Source: DAOSVX01 sp035379765
GTDB taxonomy: Bacteria; Bacillota_I; Bacilli_A; RF39; UBA660
Assembly (NCBI GenBank): GCA_035379765.1
Contig: DAOSVX010000003.1
Location: 1 to 25,172 of the forward strand
Length of the DNA stretch: 25,172 nucleotides
Direction: 5' to 3'
In this document: piece after piece, positions 14,304 through 22,057 of the stretch
How positions within the stretch are numbered: the stretch's first letter is position 1
How the letters are laid out: each line of letters opens with the position of its first letter
Program-made: the position numbers and the translations under genes
The notes under the pieces: generated by a model
Database searches by the model: none
Told to the model about the DNA's origin: nothing
The model's input: the letters and a program-made list of their open reading frames with translations, nothing else

Positions 14304-15500
14304 ATGGAATTATTAGCTAATAAACTAAAACCAACTAAATTAAAAGATATTATTGGTCAGGAGCATTTAATAGGTAAAAATAAAATACTTAGTACTTTGG
14401 TTAGTCAAAACAAAATGTTTTCGATTATATTATATGGTAAACCAGGTACCGGTAAAACTAGTATAGCTAATGCTATTGTTAATGAACTTAAAAAACCTTA
14501 TCGTTTTTTAAATGCCGTTGTTAATAATAAAAAAGATTTTGATATTGCAATTGAAGAAGCTAAAATGAATGGTGAAATGCTTTTAGTAATTGATGAAATA
14601 CATCGAATGAATAAAGATAAACAAGATTTACTCCTACCCTATATTGAAAATGGTTTAATTATTTTAATTGGTTTAACTACTGCTAATCCCTATCATAAAA
14701 TAAATCCCGCCATTAGGAGTAGATGTCAAATATTTGAATTACATGAATTAACTACCGAAGATATTAAAAAAGGCCTTAAAAAAGCTTTAAAAAGTTTTAA
14801 AGATGTTAAAATAGATGATGATTCTTTAAATTTTATTACTATTTCTTCTTCAGGTGATTTTCGGAGTGCTTTAAATTTATTAGAAATAGCTTATTATGCT
14901 TCCAAAGATCATAATATAAATATTTCTTTGTTAGAAAGTATTCATGCTAAAAAAGTCTTTTATCATGATAAAGGTGAGGATGGTCATTATGATGTTTTAA
15001 GTGCTTTTCAAAAGTCAATTAGAGGTAGTGATGTAGATGCAGCGTTACATTATCTAGCTAGACTTATCGAAGCTGAGGATTTAGATAGTATTTATAGAAG
15101 AATGACAGCTTGTGCTTATGAAGATATAGGACTTGCTAACCCTGGTATGGGTCCTAAAGTAATGGCTGCTATTGAAGCTAGCGAGTTACTAGGGTTTCCA
15201 GAAGCTAGACTTCCTTTAGCTGTAGTAGTTACCGAACTAGCTTTATCTCCTAAAAGTAATAGTGCTTATTTAGGTATTGATAAAGCTCAAAATGATATTC
15301 ATAAAGGTAGTACTGGTAATGTTCCAAATCATATAAAAGGAACAAGCATTACTTATAAATATCCCCATGATTATCCTAAGTATTATGTTAAACAACAATA
15401 CTTACCTAATTTAATAAAAGATCATAAGTATTATGAAGCTAAACATAATAAATATGAAGAAAACTTAGTTAAAATAAATAATGAAATGAAAAAAGACTAA
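14304..15500 (+). CDS. rarA: Replication-associated recombination protein RarA (MgsA)
   Basis: 398 residues. An AAA+ ATPase has Walker A GKPGTGKT (45-52), Walker B LLVIDEIHR (93-101), sensor 1 GLTTANPYH and the arginine finger AIRSRC (136-141). The MgsA C-terminal tetramerisation part follows (EDLDSIYRRMTACAYEDIGLANP, and GIDKAQNDIHKG with NHIKGT). It acts at stalled replication forks with the clamp-loader-like AAA+ fold. The start is taken at 14304 rather than the in-frame ATG at 14289, because 14289 lies upstream of the predicted +1 and GGGTGTGA sits correctly before 14304. It is transcribed away from the cassette island and converges on the 6S RNA gene. Confidence 0.93.
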   Translation: MELLANKLKPTKLKDIIGQEHLIGKNKILSTLVSQNKMFSIILYGKPGTGKTSIANAIVNELKKPYRFLNAVVNNKKDFDIAIEEAKMNGEMLLVIDEIHRMNKDKQDLLLPYIENGLIILIGLTTANPYHKINPAIRSRCQIFELHELTTEDIKKGLKKALKSFKDVKIDDDSLNFITISSSGDFRSALNLLEIAYYASKDHNINISLLESIHAKKVFYHDKGEDGHYDVLSAFQKSIRGSDVDAALHYLARLIEAEDLDSIYRRMTACAYEDIGLANPGMGPKVMAAIEASELLGFPEARLPLAVVVTELALSPKSNSAYLGIDKAQNDIHKGSTGNVPNHIKGTSITYKYPHDYPKYYVKQQYLPNLIKDHKYYEAKHNKYEENLVKINNEMKKD

Positions 15501-15515
15501 TAATTAGTCTTTTGT
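15489..15515. terminator. Terminator of rarA overlapping its stop codon
   Basis: AAAAGACTAA (ending in the rarA stop), loop TAA, TTAGTCTTTT. On the minus strand it also has a T run and could back up the end of the 6S RNA. Confidence 0.75.
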
Positions 15516-15522
15516 TTTATAT

Positions 15523-15702
15523 AAAAATTACCCAAAGGAGAGTACGCAGTGATAAAACACCCGCGCACCGCAGGTGGGCATCACATTAACATCGTTAGGA
15601 TCCTAACATACTTAATGAGTTAGTATTCAACACAGATATTAAATTAGACTCCCAATAAAATCACTTAGTCGGTTTTATTAAGACATACCCTACCCTCAGG
15701 TA
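15523..15702 (-). ncRNA. ssrS: 6S RNA
   Basis: A roughly 180-base gene with no ORF, noticeably richer in G+C than its surroundings. The strand is set by a strong minus-strand promoter and a T run at 15527-15523. The ends pair (5' AAAATACC or TACC with 3' GGTAATTTT). An inner helix pairs AATAAAAC with GTTTTATC, and an alternative local hairpin AATAAAACC/GATTTTATT exists near the 5' side, as expected of 6S central-bubble rearrangement. An apical GC stem around CACCTGC and the palindrome GTTAGGATCCTAAC are visible. The 5' start CCTGAGGG recalls the 6S closing stem. Position between aspS and rarA is where Bacillus carries 6S-1 RNA. It sequesters the housekeeping RNA polymerase in slow growth. Confidence 0.75.
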
Positions 15703-15707
15703 TTTTA

Positions 15708-15736
15708 ATTATATCATATAAAAAAATAATCATCAA
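15708..15736 (-). promoter_or_regulatory. Promoter of 6S RNA
   Basis: On the minus strand TTGATG (15736-15731), 17 bases, then the extended -10 TGATATAAT (15716-15708). The -35 box lies inside the stem-loop of the aspS terminator. Confidence 0.75.
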
Positions 15737-15748
15737 CGATGATTATTT
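15720..15748 (-). terminator. Terminator of aspS
   Basis: A perfect 11-base stem (AAATAATCATC and GATGATTATTT) with a three-base loop, then seven T in the minus direction. The aspS stop codon lies in the stem. Confidence 0.85.
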
Positions 15749-17482
15749 CAATTTTATTCCCAGTTCATCTAATTGTTTTTGATCAACTATATTAGGACAT
15801 TCATTCATTAAATCAGTAGCACTAGCTGTTTTAGGAAAAGCTATAACATCTTTAATATTTTCAGTGTTAGTTAGAAGCATTATTAACCTATCTAATCCAA
15901 AAGCGAGACCTCCATGAGGAGGAGTACCATATTTAAAGGCTCCCATCATAAAACCAAATTGTTGTTCTGCTTCTTCAGGGGTAAACCCTAAAGCTTCAAA
16001 CATTTTCTTTTGAGTAATAGCATCATGAATACGAATACTTCCTCCCCCTAGTTCATAGCCATTAATAACTATGTCATAGGCTTTAGAATAACAATTACCT
16101 TTATCGTTAATTAGTTTATCAACATCTTCATCTTTAGGTGCTGTAAAAGGATGATGCATAGCATAATATCTTTTATCTTCTTCACTATATTCAAAGGAAG
16201 GAAAATCAACTACCCATAACATTTTATATTCATTTTCATCGATTAAATTTAATATTCTTGCTAATCTATTTCTTAAGGCTCCTAGGCTTATTTTAGTAGT
16301 CCTTTTAGCCCCACAAACAATAAACATAATATCATTGTCATTTATACCTAATTTAGTCTTTATTTGATCTATTAAGCTGGGTGAAGTGTATTTGGCAATG
16401 TTGCCTGTTATTTCTTCATTAAATTTTAAGAAAAACAAGTTATCAGCTTTATATGTTTTTACTAAATCAGTTAATTTTTCAATATCTTTACGAGAAAATT
16501 TATCAGCACAGTTTTTAGCAACAACACAATTAATAATACCGTTATTATTTAAAGTATCATTAAAAATCGAAAAATCACTATTTTTAAATAAATCACTAAT
16601 ATCATTTATACTCATATCAAATCTTAAATCTGGTTTATCTGATCCATAATTATCAATAGCATCATCGTATTTCATTCTCATTAAAGGTAATTTTAAGTCA
16701 ATATTTTTTATTTTCTTAAAGACATCAGCTAAGATACCTTCAGTAATAGTTATAATGTCATCTTCTTTAACAAAACTCATTTCTAAATCTACTTGAGTAA
16801 ATTCTGGTTGCCTATCAGCTCTTAAATCTTCATCTCTAAAACATTTAGCTATTTGAAAATATCTTTCCATACCACCAACCATTAATAGCTGTTTAAATAT
16901 TTGGGGTGATTGAGGTAAAGCATAAAAATTACCTTTACTTACCCTACTTGGCACTAAATAATCTCTAGCTCCTTCGGGAGTACTTCTTCCTAATATGGGA
17001 GTTTCTACTTCAATAAAATTATTTTTATCTAAATAATCTCTAATAGCCATAGCTGCTTTATGACGAATAATCATTTTATCTTTAATAGGATCTCTTCTAA
17101 TATCTAGATAACGATATTTTAGTCTTAATTCTTCACTAACATTAGAACTATTAGATATTTCAAAAGGTAGTTCTGTAGCTGTATTAATTAATTCTAATTC
17201 TTTAACATTTACTTCAATATCTCCAGTAGGTAAATTAGCATTTTTATTAGTTCTTTCTTTTATTTCCCCTACTACTCTAATAACATATTCAGTTTTTAAG
17301 CTTTCTGCTATATTATAACATTTGTTATCAGGATTAATTATTAATTGAATGATACCACTGCGATCTCTTAAATCAATAAATATAACTCCTCCTAAATTTC
17401 TTTTTTTAGCTACCCAACCGTATAATTCAACATTCTCATTAATGTTTTTAATTGTATAATTACCATTATTGTTTTTTTTCAT
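15743..17482 (-). CDS. aspS: Aspartyl-tRNA synthetase
   Basis: 579 residues, bacterial-type class IIb enzyme. The anticodon-binding OB-fold (about 15-105) carries YGWVAKKRNLGGVIFIDLRDRSG. The class II motifs follow: motif 1 near LRLKYRYLDIRRD, motif 2 FRDEDLRADRQPEFTQVDLEMSF (215-237) and motif 3 GGLAFGLDRL (524-533). The bacterial GAD insertion lies between motifs 2 and 3, and GARDYLVPSR is the flipping loop. It charges tRNA-Asp. It follows AGGAGG at five bases and a T-box leader, so it should be induced when tRNA-Asp is uncharged. hisS, commonly the partner gene in Firmicutes, is missing here. Confidence 0.97.
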   Translation of the reverse strand: MKKNNNGNYTIKNINENVELYGWVAKKRNLGGVIFIDLRDRSGIIQLIINPDNKCYNIAESLKTEYVIRVVGEIKERTNKNANLPTGDIEVNVKELELINTATELPFEISNSSNVSEELRLKYRYLDIRRDPIKDKMIIRHKAAMAIRDYLDKNNFIEVETPILGRSTPEGARDYLVPSRVSKGNFYALPQSPQIFKQLLMVGGMERYFQIAKCFRDEDLRADRQPEFTQVDLEMSFVKEDDIITITEGILADVFKKIKNIDLKLPLMRMKYDDAIDNYGSDKPDLRFDMSINDISDLFKNSDFSIFNDTLNNNGIINCVVAKNCADKFSRKDIEKLTDLVKTYKADNLFFLKFNEEITGNIAKYTSPSLIDQIKTKLGINDNDIMFIVCGAKRTTKISLGALRNRLARILNLIDENEYKMLWVVDFPSFEYSEEDKRYYAMHHPFTAPKDEDVDKLINDKGNCYSKAYDIVINGYELGGGSIRIHDAITQKKMFEALGFTPEEAEQQFGFMMGAFKYGTPPHGGLAFGLDRLIMLLTNTENIKDVIAFPKTASATDLMNECPNIVDQKQLDELGIKLK

Positions 17483-17633
17483 TTTATCCTCCTAATAAAA
17501 AAATACTTACTTTTGTAAGGACGAATATCTCCGCGGTGCCACCTTACTTTACATAAGTACTCTTATTTTAAATTTATCGCATCTATTACGTTCTATTTTT
17601 TATAAAAAGCGTCACCTTTTAAATAGAATTTAC
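17483..17633 (-). promoter_or_regulatory. T-box riboswitch leader of aspS
   Basis: The T-box core AAGGTGGCACCGCGG is at 17545-17531 (minus). GTAAGG before it pairs with CCTTAC (17520-17515) to make the antiterminator. The competing terminator is CTTAC, loop AAAA, GTAAG and a T run (17519-17497). Stem I looks short: TTCTATTT pairs with AAATAGAA around a hairpin AAAAG-GTGACG-CTTTTT. Possible Asp specifiers are GAC in that loop or GAT in the downstream single-stranded part (two occurrences); I could not settle which. Uncharged tRNA-Asp binding would favour readthrough into aspS. Confidence 0.85.
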
Positions 17634-17639
17634 TATTTA

Positions 17640-17668
17640 ATTTTATCTTTTATTTTCTAACTAGTCAA
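17640..17668 (-). promoter_or_regulatory. Promoter of the aspS T-box leader
   Basis: On the minus strand TTGACT (17668-17663), 17 bases, then TAAAAT (17645-17640). It lies directly after the dtd stop, so aspS need not rely on the rel-dtd transcript. Confidence 0.65.
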
Positions 17669-17672
17669 GATA

Positions 17673-18107
17673 TTAATTTTCTAATATGATTGTAACTGGT
17701 CCATCGTTTATAATATTAACTTCCATATCGGTATGGAATATACCAGTTTCCACTTTTAAATATTTTCTTAATTCTTCATTGAATCTATCATATAAAATAG
17801 TTGCTTCTTCTTTATTTAAAGCATCTACATATGAAGGCCTATTACCTTTTTTAGTATTAGCATACAAAGTAAACTGCGATATAGAAAGGATTTTACCTTC
17901 AATATCCAATATGTTTTTATTCATAATACCATTTTCATCATTAAATATTCGCAAATTAATTATTTTATTAACCATTTGGTTTATTTTATCTAAGTTATCT
18001 TCCTTAGTAAAACCAACTAAAATAACTAAACCAAAGTCAATTTCTCCAACTATTTTATTATTTACTTTAACACTACTATTTTTACTTCTTTGAACTATTA
18101 CTTTCAA
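17673..18107 (-). CDS. dtd: D-aminoacyl-tRNA deacylase
   Basis: 144 residues, family length. It begins MKVIVQRSKNSSV, as Dtd proteins do. It carries the catalytic SQFTLYANTKKGNRPSY (Ser-Gln-Phe-Thr) and the cross-subunit Gly-cisPro element near the end, NDGPVTIILE. It hydrolyses D-amino acids (and Gly from tRNA-Ala) off tRNA. The start codon is TTG: its TTGA overlaps the rel stop TGA by four bases, and no ATG fits the family N-terminus. It follows rel as in most Firmicutes, and the four-base overlap implies reinitiation by ribosomes leaving rel. A recognisable ribosome-binding site is weak. Confidence 0.94.
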   Translation of the reverse strand: MKVIVQRSKNSSVKVNNKIVGEIDFGLVILVGFTKEDNLDKINQMVNKIINLRIFNDENGIMNKNILDIEGKILSISQFTLYANTKKGNRPSYVDALNKEEATILYDRFNEELRKYLKVETGIFHTDMEVNIINDGPVTIILEN

Positions 18108-20251
18108 TTATTTCGCCTACTTACTTTTTTAATATATTTTAGTTTTTCTAAATCTTTTATAAAGAGATCTAAGTCTTTTAAATTTTTTATTTTGACATTT
18201 AATAAATAATTTATTCCCATAGTGGTTTCTTTTTTGTTTACTGATTCAATATGAATATCTTTCTGACCACTTTTATTTAGTATATCCATTAAGTTATCAT
18301 TAAATGAATCAGTTTCAATAAGTAAGTCTGTATAATAATAACATTCATGATTATTATTCCAACAAACATCTACTACTCTATCATCTGTTAAAGAAATGTT
18401 TGGACAGTCTTGGCGATGAATACTTACTCCTCTATCTTTGGTAATATAGCCGACTATTTTATCACCTTTAATAGGTTTACAGCAGTTAGCAATACTTACC
18501 TTGATGTTATCTATACCACAAACAATAATATCTCCATTATAAGTTTCCTTTTTAACTTGTCTTATTGAAGTATTTATTAAAGGATCAATATCTTTTTTAT
18601 TTTGATTATTTAAATCAATAATATGACCAGGAAGATATTTTAAAGTACCTAATCCTAAATATAAGTCATCTAAATCTTTAATTTTTAAGTATTTAAATAT
18701 TTTAGTTAAATTTTCTTCATTTAAAATATCGTTGTTACTTAGTTTTCTCTTTTTAATTTCTTTATCTAAGATACTTTTACCAGATTCAATATATAAATTA
18801 CGGTCTTGTTTACTAAAATAAGCTTTTATTCTATTTTTAGCACCACTGGTTTTAACTATTTTAAGCCAAGCTCGACGTGGTTTAGCATCGTTAGAAGTTT
18901 TAACTTTTACAATATCTCCATCATGTAGTTCACTATCTAAATTAGCTATTCCATCATTAACTAAACAACCGACTATTTTATCACCTATATCAGAGTGAAT
19001 ACGATAAGCAAAATCAATAGGTGTTGATCCTTTAGGAAGCTCTACAACATCCCCTTTAGGAGTATAAACATATATTAAATCATTAATAAATTCTTTAGAT
19101 ACATTTTCGGCAAAATCAGGATCACTTAAAAAATCAGCATTAGATTCGATAATACTTCTAAATAATTCTAATTTTTGCTCCATTAAGTTTTGAATTTTCT
19201 TTGTTCCTACTTCCTTATAAGACCAATGAGAAGCAATACCCTTTTCAGCTATTTCATCCATTTCTGGAGTTCTTAATTGAATCTCAAACAAATAACCATC
19301 TGTTCCAAAAACAGTTGTGTGAATACTTTGATACATATTTTCTTTTGGTGATGCTATATAATCTTTAAATCTTTTAGGCATAGGGCGATATTTAGCATGG
19401 ATTAAACCAACTGCTAAATAGCAATCACTTTCTTTAGGTAAAATTATTCTTAAAGCCAAAATATCATAGATATCATTGAATTTTTTTCCTTTATTTAATT
19501 TTTCATAAATACTATTGATACTTTTTACTCGACCTTTTATTTCAAACTTTAAACCATAATCTTTTAGAATATTAGAAACACTTTCTTTCATTTCATTTAA
19601 AATAATATTTAAGTCTTCACGAGAATCATTTAACTTTTCTAATATATCATTGTATACATCAGGTTTTAAGTATTTTAAACACCAATCTTCTAGTTCACTT
19701 TTTATTTTATTGATCCCTAATCTATGAGCTATAGGAATTAAAACTTTGGCTGTTTCATTAGCTTTTTGTTTTTGTTTTTCAGGACTTAAAGCCCATATAG
19801 TACGCATGTTATGAAGTCTATCAGCTAATTTTATAAATAGTACTCTAACATCTTCTGATAGACCAACTAATATTTTTCTTAAATAAATACTTGATGATTC
19901 CGAATCATCATTTAATTCTAATTTATTAATTTTGGATATCGAATTGACTATTTTGGCAATATCAGTACCAAATTTTTTTTCTATTTCTTCTAATGATCCA
20001 GTTCCATGATTTATTGTTTCATGCAAAAGAGCCCCAACAATAGTTTTGGAATCAACATTTAAATCAGCTAATATATAAGCTACATTTAAAGGATGATAAA
20101 TGTAAGGAGTATTGCTTTTTCTTTTCATTCCTTCATGATGAAGTTTAGCATATAAATAAGCATCTTCAATATTATTTAATTCTTCTTTATCTTGAATATA
20201 ACTTTCACATACTTTTAATAAATCATCTATTTTTGTAATTTCTTTTTTCAT
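18104..20251 (-). CDS. rel: Long Rel-type (p)ppGpp synthetase with degenerate hydrolase site
   Basis: 715 residues with the complete long-Rel layout: HD hydrolase domain (about 20-200), synthetase (about 240-345), TGS (about 395-455), zinc-finger-like CGIDNIKVSIANCCKPI segment and C-terminal ACT domain. The synthetase looks active: FNDIYDILALRII (Asp263), RFKDYIASPKENMYQSIHT (294-312, the RxKD type of bifunctional Rel) and Glu323 in FEIQLRT. In the HD domain His53, His77, Asp144 and Asn148 are kept (YHP, LLH, KLADRLHN). The HDxxED motif, however, reads HETINH, so Asp78, Glu81 and Asp82 are Glu, Asn and His. Hydrolase activity is therefore doubtful. AGGTGA overlaps the comN stop, indicating coupling. 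Confidence 0.93.
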   Translation of the reverse strand: MKKEITKIDDLLKVCESYIQDKEELNNIEDAYLYAKLHHEGMKRKSNTPYIYHPLNVAYILADLNVDSKTIVGALLHETINHGTGSLEEIEKKFGTDIAKIVNSISKINKLELNDDSESSSIYLRKILVGLSEDVRVLFIKLADRLHNMRTIWALSPEKQKQKANETAKVLIPIAHRLGINKIKSELEDWCLKYLKPDVYNDILEKLNDSREDLNIILNEMKESVSNILKDYGLKFEIKGRVKSINSIYEKLNKGKKFNDIYDILALRIILPKESDCYLAVGLIHAKYRPMPKRFKDYIASPKENMYQSIHTTVFGTDGYLFEIQLRTPEMDEIAEKGIASHWSYKEVGTKKIQNLMEQKLELFRSIIESNADFLSDPDFAENVSKEFINDLIYVYTPKGDVVELPKGSTPIDFAYRIHSDIGDKIVGCLVNDGIANLDSELHDGDIVKVKTSNDAKPRRAWLKIVKTSGAKNRIKAYFSKQDRNLYIESGKSILDKEIKKRKLSNNDILNEENLTKIFKYLKIKDLDDLYLGLGTLKYLPGHIIDLNNQNKKDIDPLINTSIRQVKKETYNGDIIVCGIDNIKVSIANCCKPIKGDKIVGYITKDRGVSIHRQDCPNISLTDDRVVDVCWNNNHECYYYTDLLIETDSFNDNLMDILNKSGQKDIHIESVNKKETTMGINYLLNVKIKNLKDLDLFIKDLEKLKYIKKVSRRNN

Positions 20252-20258
20252 ATTTCAC

Positions 20259-20549
20259 CTATAGTAAATTATCTCCAGTAGCAATAATTTCTCTTTTTAC
20301 TTTTTGCATATTAGTTTTTATATATTGATCAATTGTGTAAGGATCAACACTTAAAATATCATTAATCATATCAATTAAAGTTAAATTAGCGGAATTATTC
20401 CATTTATAAGTTTTCAAATAATTCCAAATATCTTCTTCTTTTATATAAGGTATTTTTTGTCTTTTAATTTCACTTACTCTAGTTTGTAATGCTGGTCTTA
20501 CTCTATTATATAAATCTTGTAAAGAAGTGAATTTTATCTCATCATTCAT
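20259..20549 (-). CDS. comN: Post-transcriptional regulator ComN-like protein
   Basis: 96 residues, close to the ~98 of Bacillus ComN (YrzD). Conserved features of the post_transc_reg family are visible: LYNRVRPALQTRVSEIKRQK, IPYIKEEDIWNYLKTYKW and LIDMINDILSVDPYTIDQYI. In Bacillus, ComN influences localisation and accumulation of comE mRNA. It lies, as in Bacillus, in the tgt...rel stretch, here directly before rel. AGGAG sits nine bases before the ATG. Identification is from motif memory, so some doubt remains. Confidence 0.75.
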   Translation of the reverse strand: MNDEIKFTSLQDLYNRVRPALQTRVSEIKRQKIPYIKEEDIWNYLKTYKWNNSANLTLIDMINDILSVDPYTIDQYIKTNMQKVKREIIATGDNLL

Positions 20550-20560
20550 AACTTTTTCTC

Positions 20561-20878
20561 CTAATCATCTAATAATAAGTTGACAACAATAGTATTATCT
20601 TCTTCTTTTTCAACATAAGCTTCTTTATTTATTTCTTCTTTGGTTAAAGGATTAATTACTTTATCTAAATAATTTAAATCATATAAATCATTTAAGTAAA
20701 TAATATTATTAGGGCATTTATTTTCATTCCAACATTGAACAGCTTTAATTTTAATTTTATTTTCAATTGTTAAAATAGCTCTTTCTTGATAATTTTTATT
20801 TACTTTTAAATATGTGGGAATACCTATAATTAATATTAAAGCAAGAATGGTAATATAAACAATAAATTTATTAGTCAT
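20561..20878 (-). CDS. Small type IV pilin-like or membrane-anchored protein
   Basis: 105 residues. The N-terminal hydrophobic helix KFIVYITILALILIIGIPTY is followed by a helix (YQERAILTIENKIKIKAVQC) and a short extracellular part with a CWNENKC pair and LNDLYDLNYLDKVINPLTKE. The layout of N-terminal helix, long alpha-spine and a 'L..L...NYL..(I/V).NP.T' end resembles pseudopilins of gut Firmicutes, but no prepilin peptidase site (G-F-x4-E) is seen. It occupies the place of yajC (tgt-yajC-comN) yet lacks YajC features. It begins four bases after the tgt stop, whose end overlaps its AGGAAG site, so it is part of the tgt operon. Confidence 0.6.
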   Translation of the reverse strand: MTNKFIVYITILALILIIGIPTYLKVNKNYQERAILTIENKIKIKAVQCWNENKCPNNIIYLNDLYDLNYLDKVINPLTKEEINKEAYVEKEEDNTIVVNLLLDD

Positions 20879-20882
20879 TTTA

Positions 20883-22001
20883 TCACTTCCTAAAATAATT
20901 TTTTATAAATTTTTCCTTGTACTCTAATATATTATCATTTTTTATGGCTTCTCGCAATTCTTCTGTAAGACGCGTTAAATATCTAATGTTATGAATAGAT
21001 AACAATCTGGCTCCTAGAGTTTCTTTTTCACTTATTAAGTGTCTTATATAAGCTTTAGAATAGTTTTGACAAGCATAGCAATCACAACCTTTTTCTAAAG
21101 GAGTAAAATCTTCTTTATATTGGGCATTTTTAATATTTAATTTGCCATATTTAGTATAAAAATGACCATGTCTAGCTAATCTAGTAGGACTTACACAATC
21201 AAAGATATCTATACCTCTTATAACTCCTTCAATAATATCGATGGGATCACCTACACCCATTAAATATCTTAGTTTTTCTTTAGGTAGATAAGGTACAGAA
21301 TACTCGATAGCTTTATACATATCGTCTTTAGATTCATTATCATTAGCTACTCCCCCAATGCTATAACCATCAAAATTTAATTTATTAGTTTCTTTAGCAC
21401 TATGTTTTCTTAAGTCTTCATAAGGTCCACCTTGAATAATACCAAATAATGATTGATAATCATTAGGAATAAAAGCATCTTGACATCTTTTAGCCCATCT
21501 TAAAGTCCTATTAACTGATTTTTCTAGATAATTATAATTAGCACTAGCTGGTGGACATTCATCAAAGCACATCATGATATCAGCTCCAATATTTTGCTGA
21601 ATTTGGATAGATTTTTCGGGAGTTAGAAATAAAGTGTCTCCATTTAAATGATTTTTAAATTTTACTCCTTCTTCACTAATATTTTTAGGTTTAGCTAAAG
21701 AAAAAACTTGATAACCACCGGAATCAGTTAACATGGGCCCTTTATAATTCATAAACTTATGAATGCCACCAGCTTTTTTTATAATATCATCTCCTGGTCT
21801 TAACCATAAATGATAAGTATTAGCTAAAATGATACCAGAATGAACAGCTTTTAGTTCCTCTACCGAAAGAGTTTTTACAGTAGCTTGAGTTCCTACTGGC
21901 ATAAACATTGGAGTTTCATATTCACCATAGCTGGTTTTTATTTTACCTAATCGAGCTTGAGTATTTTTTTCTTCTTTTAATAAAGTGTATTTTATTTTCA
22001 T
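20883..22001 (-). CDS. tgt: Queuine/preQ1 tRNA-guanine transglycosylase
   Basis: 372 residues. Asp93 in LTDSGGYQVFSLA and the nucleophile Asp268 in GIDIFDCVSPTRLARHG are present. GGVANDN is there as is the zinc site CDCYAC (first Cys at 306) with His337 in SIHN. It swaps guanine 34 for preQ1 in GUN-anticodon tRNAs, the step before QueA. The start is ATG 22001, since the in-frame GTG at 22010 is part of the TAGGTG ribosome-binding site. queA lies three genes upstream, separated by two amide-ligase genes and a terminator. Confidence 0.96.
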   Translation of the reverse strand: MKIKYTLLKEEKNTQARLGKIKTSYGEYETPMFMPVGTQATVKTLSVEELKAVHSGIILANTYHLWLRPGDDIIKKAGGIHKFMNYKGPMLTDSGGYQVFSLAKPKNISEEGVKFKNHLNGDTLFLTPEKSIQIQQNIGADIMMCFDECPPASANYNYLEKSVNRTLRWAKRCQDAFIPNDYQSLFGIIQGGPYEDLRKHSAKETNKLNFDGYSIGGVANDNESKDDMYKAIEYSVPYLPKEKLRYLMGVGDPIDIIEGVIRGIDIFDCVSPTRLARHGHFYTKYGKLNIKNAQYKEDFTPLEKGCDCYACQNYSKAYIRHLISEKETLGARLLSIHNIRYLTRLTEELREAIKNDNILEYKEKFIKNYFRK

Positions 22002-22017
22002 AGTTTTCACCTACTTC

Positions 22018-22023
22018 ATTATA
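22018..22023 (-). promoter_or_regulatory. -10 box of the tgt promoter
   Basis: TATAAT on the minus strand, sixteen bases before the ATG and just after a terminator. No good -35 or TG extension is seen, so the call rests on position and the -10 alone. Confidence 0.4.
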
Positions 22024-22035
22024 TAGTATTCTAAT

Positions 22036-22057
22036 AAAAAAAGCCATTAGGCTTTTT
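22036..22057 (-). terminator. Terminator after the ATP-grasp gene
   Basis: AAAAAGCC, loop TAAT, GGCTTTTT and further Ts in the minus direction. The ATP-grasp stop codon lies in the loop. It ends the queA-amidoligase-ligase transcript before tgt. Confidence 0.8.

Noticed and set aside
15523..15702. Reading the structured RNA at 15523-15702 on the plus strand
   Set aside because: Helices form on both strands, but only the minus strand has a full promoter at one end and a T run after the closing stem at the other.
17686..18093. 135-codon plus-strand frame opposite dtd
   Set aside because: Dtd is a clear conserved protein on the other strand; the plus frame has low-complexity hydrophobic composition typical of antisense frames.
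20561..20878. The gene after tgt as YajC
   Set aside because: Position and a single N-terminal helix fit, but the YajC core sequence is absent and a Cys pair with a pilin-like end is present.
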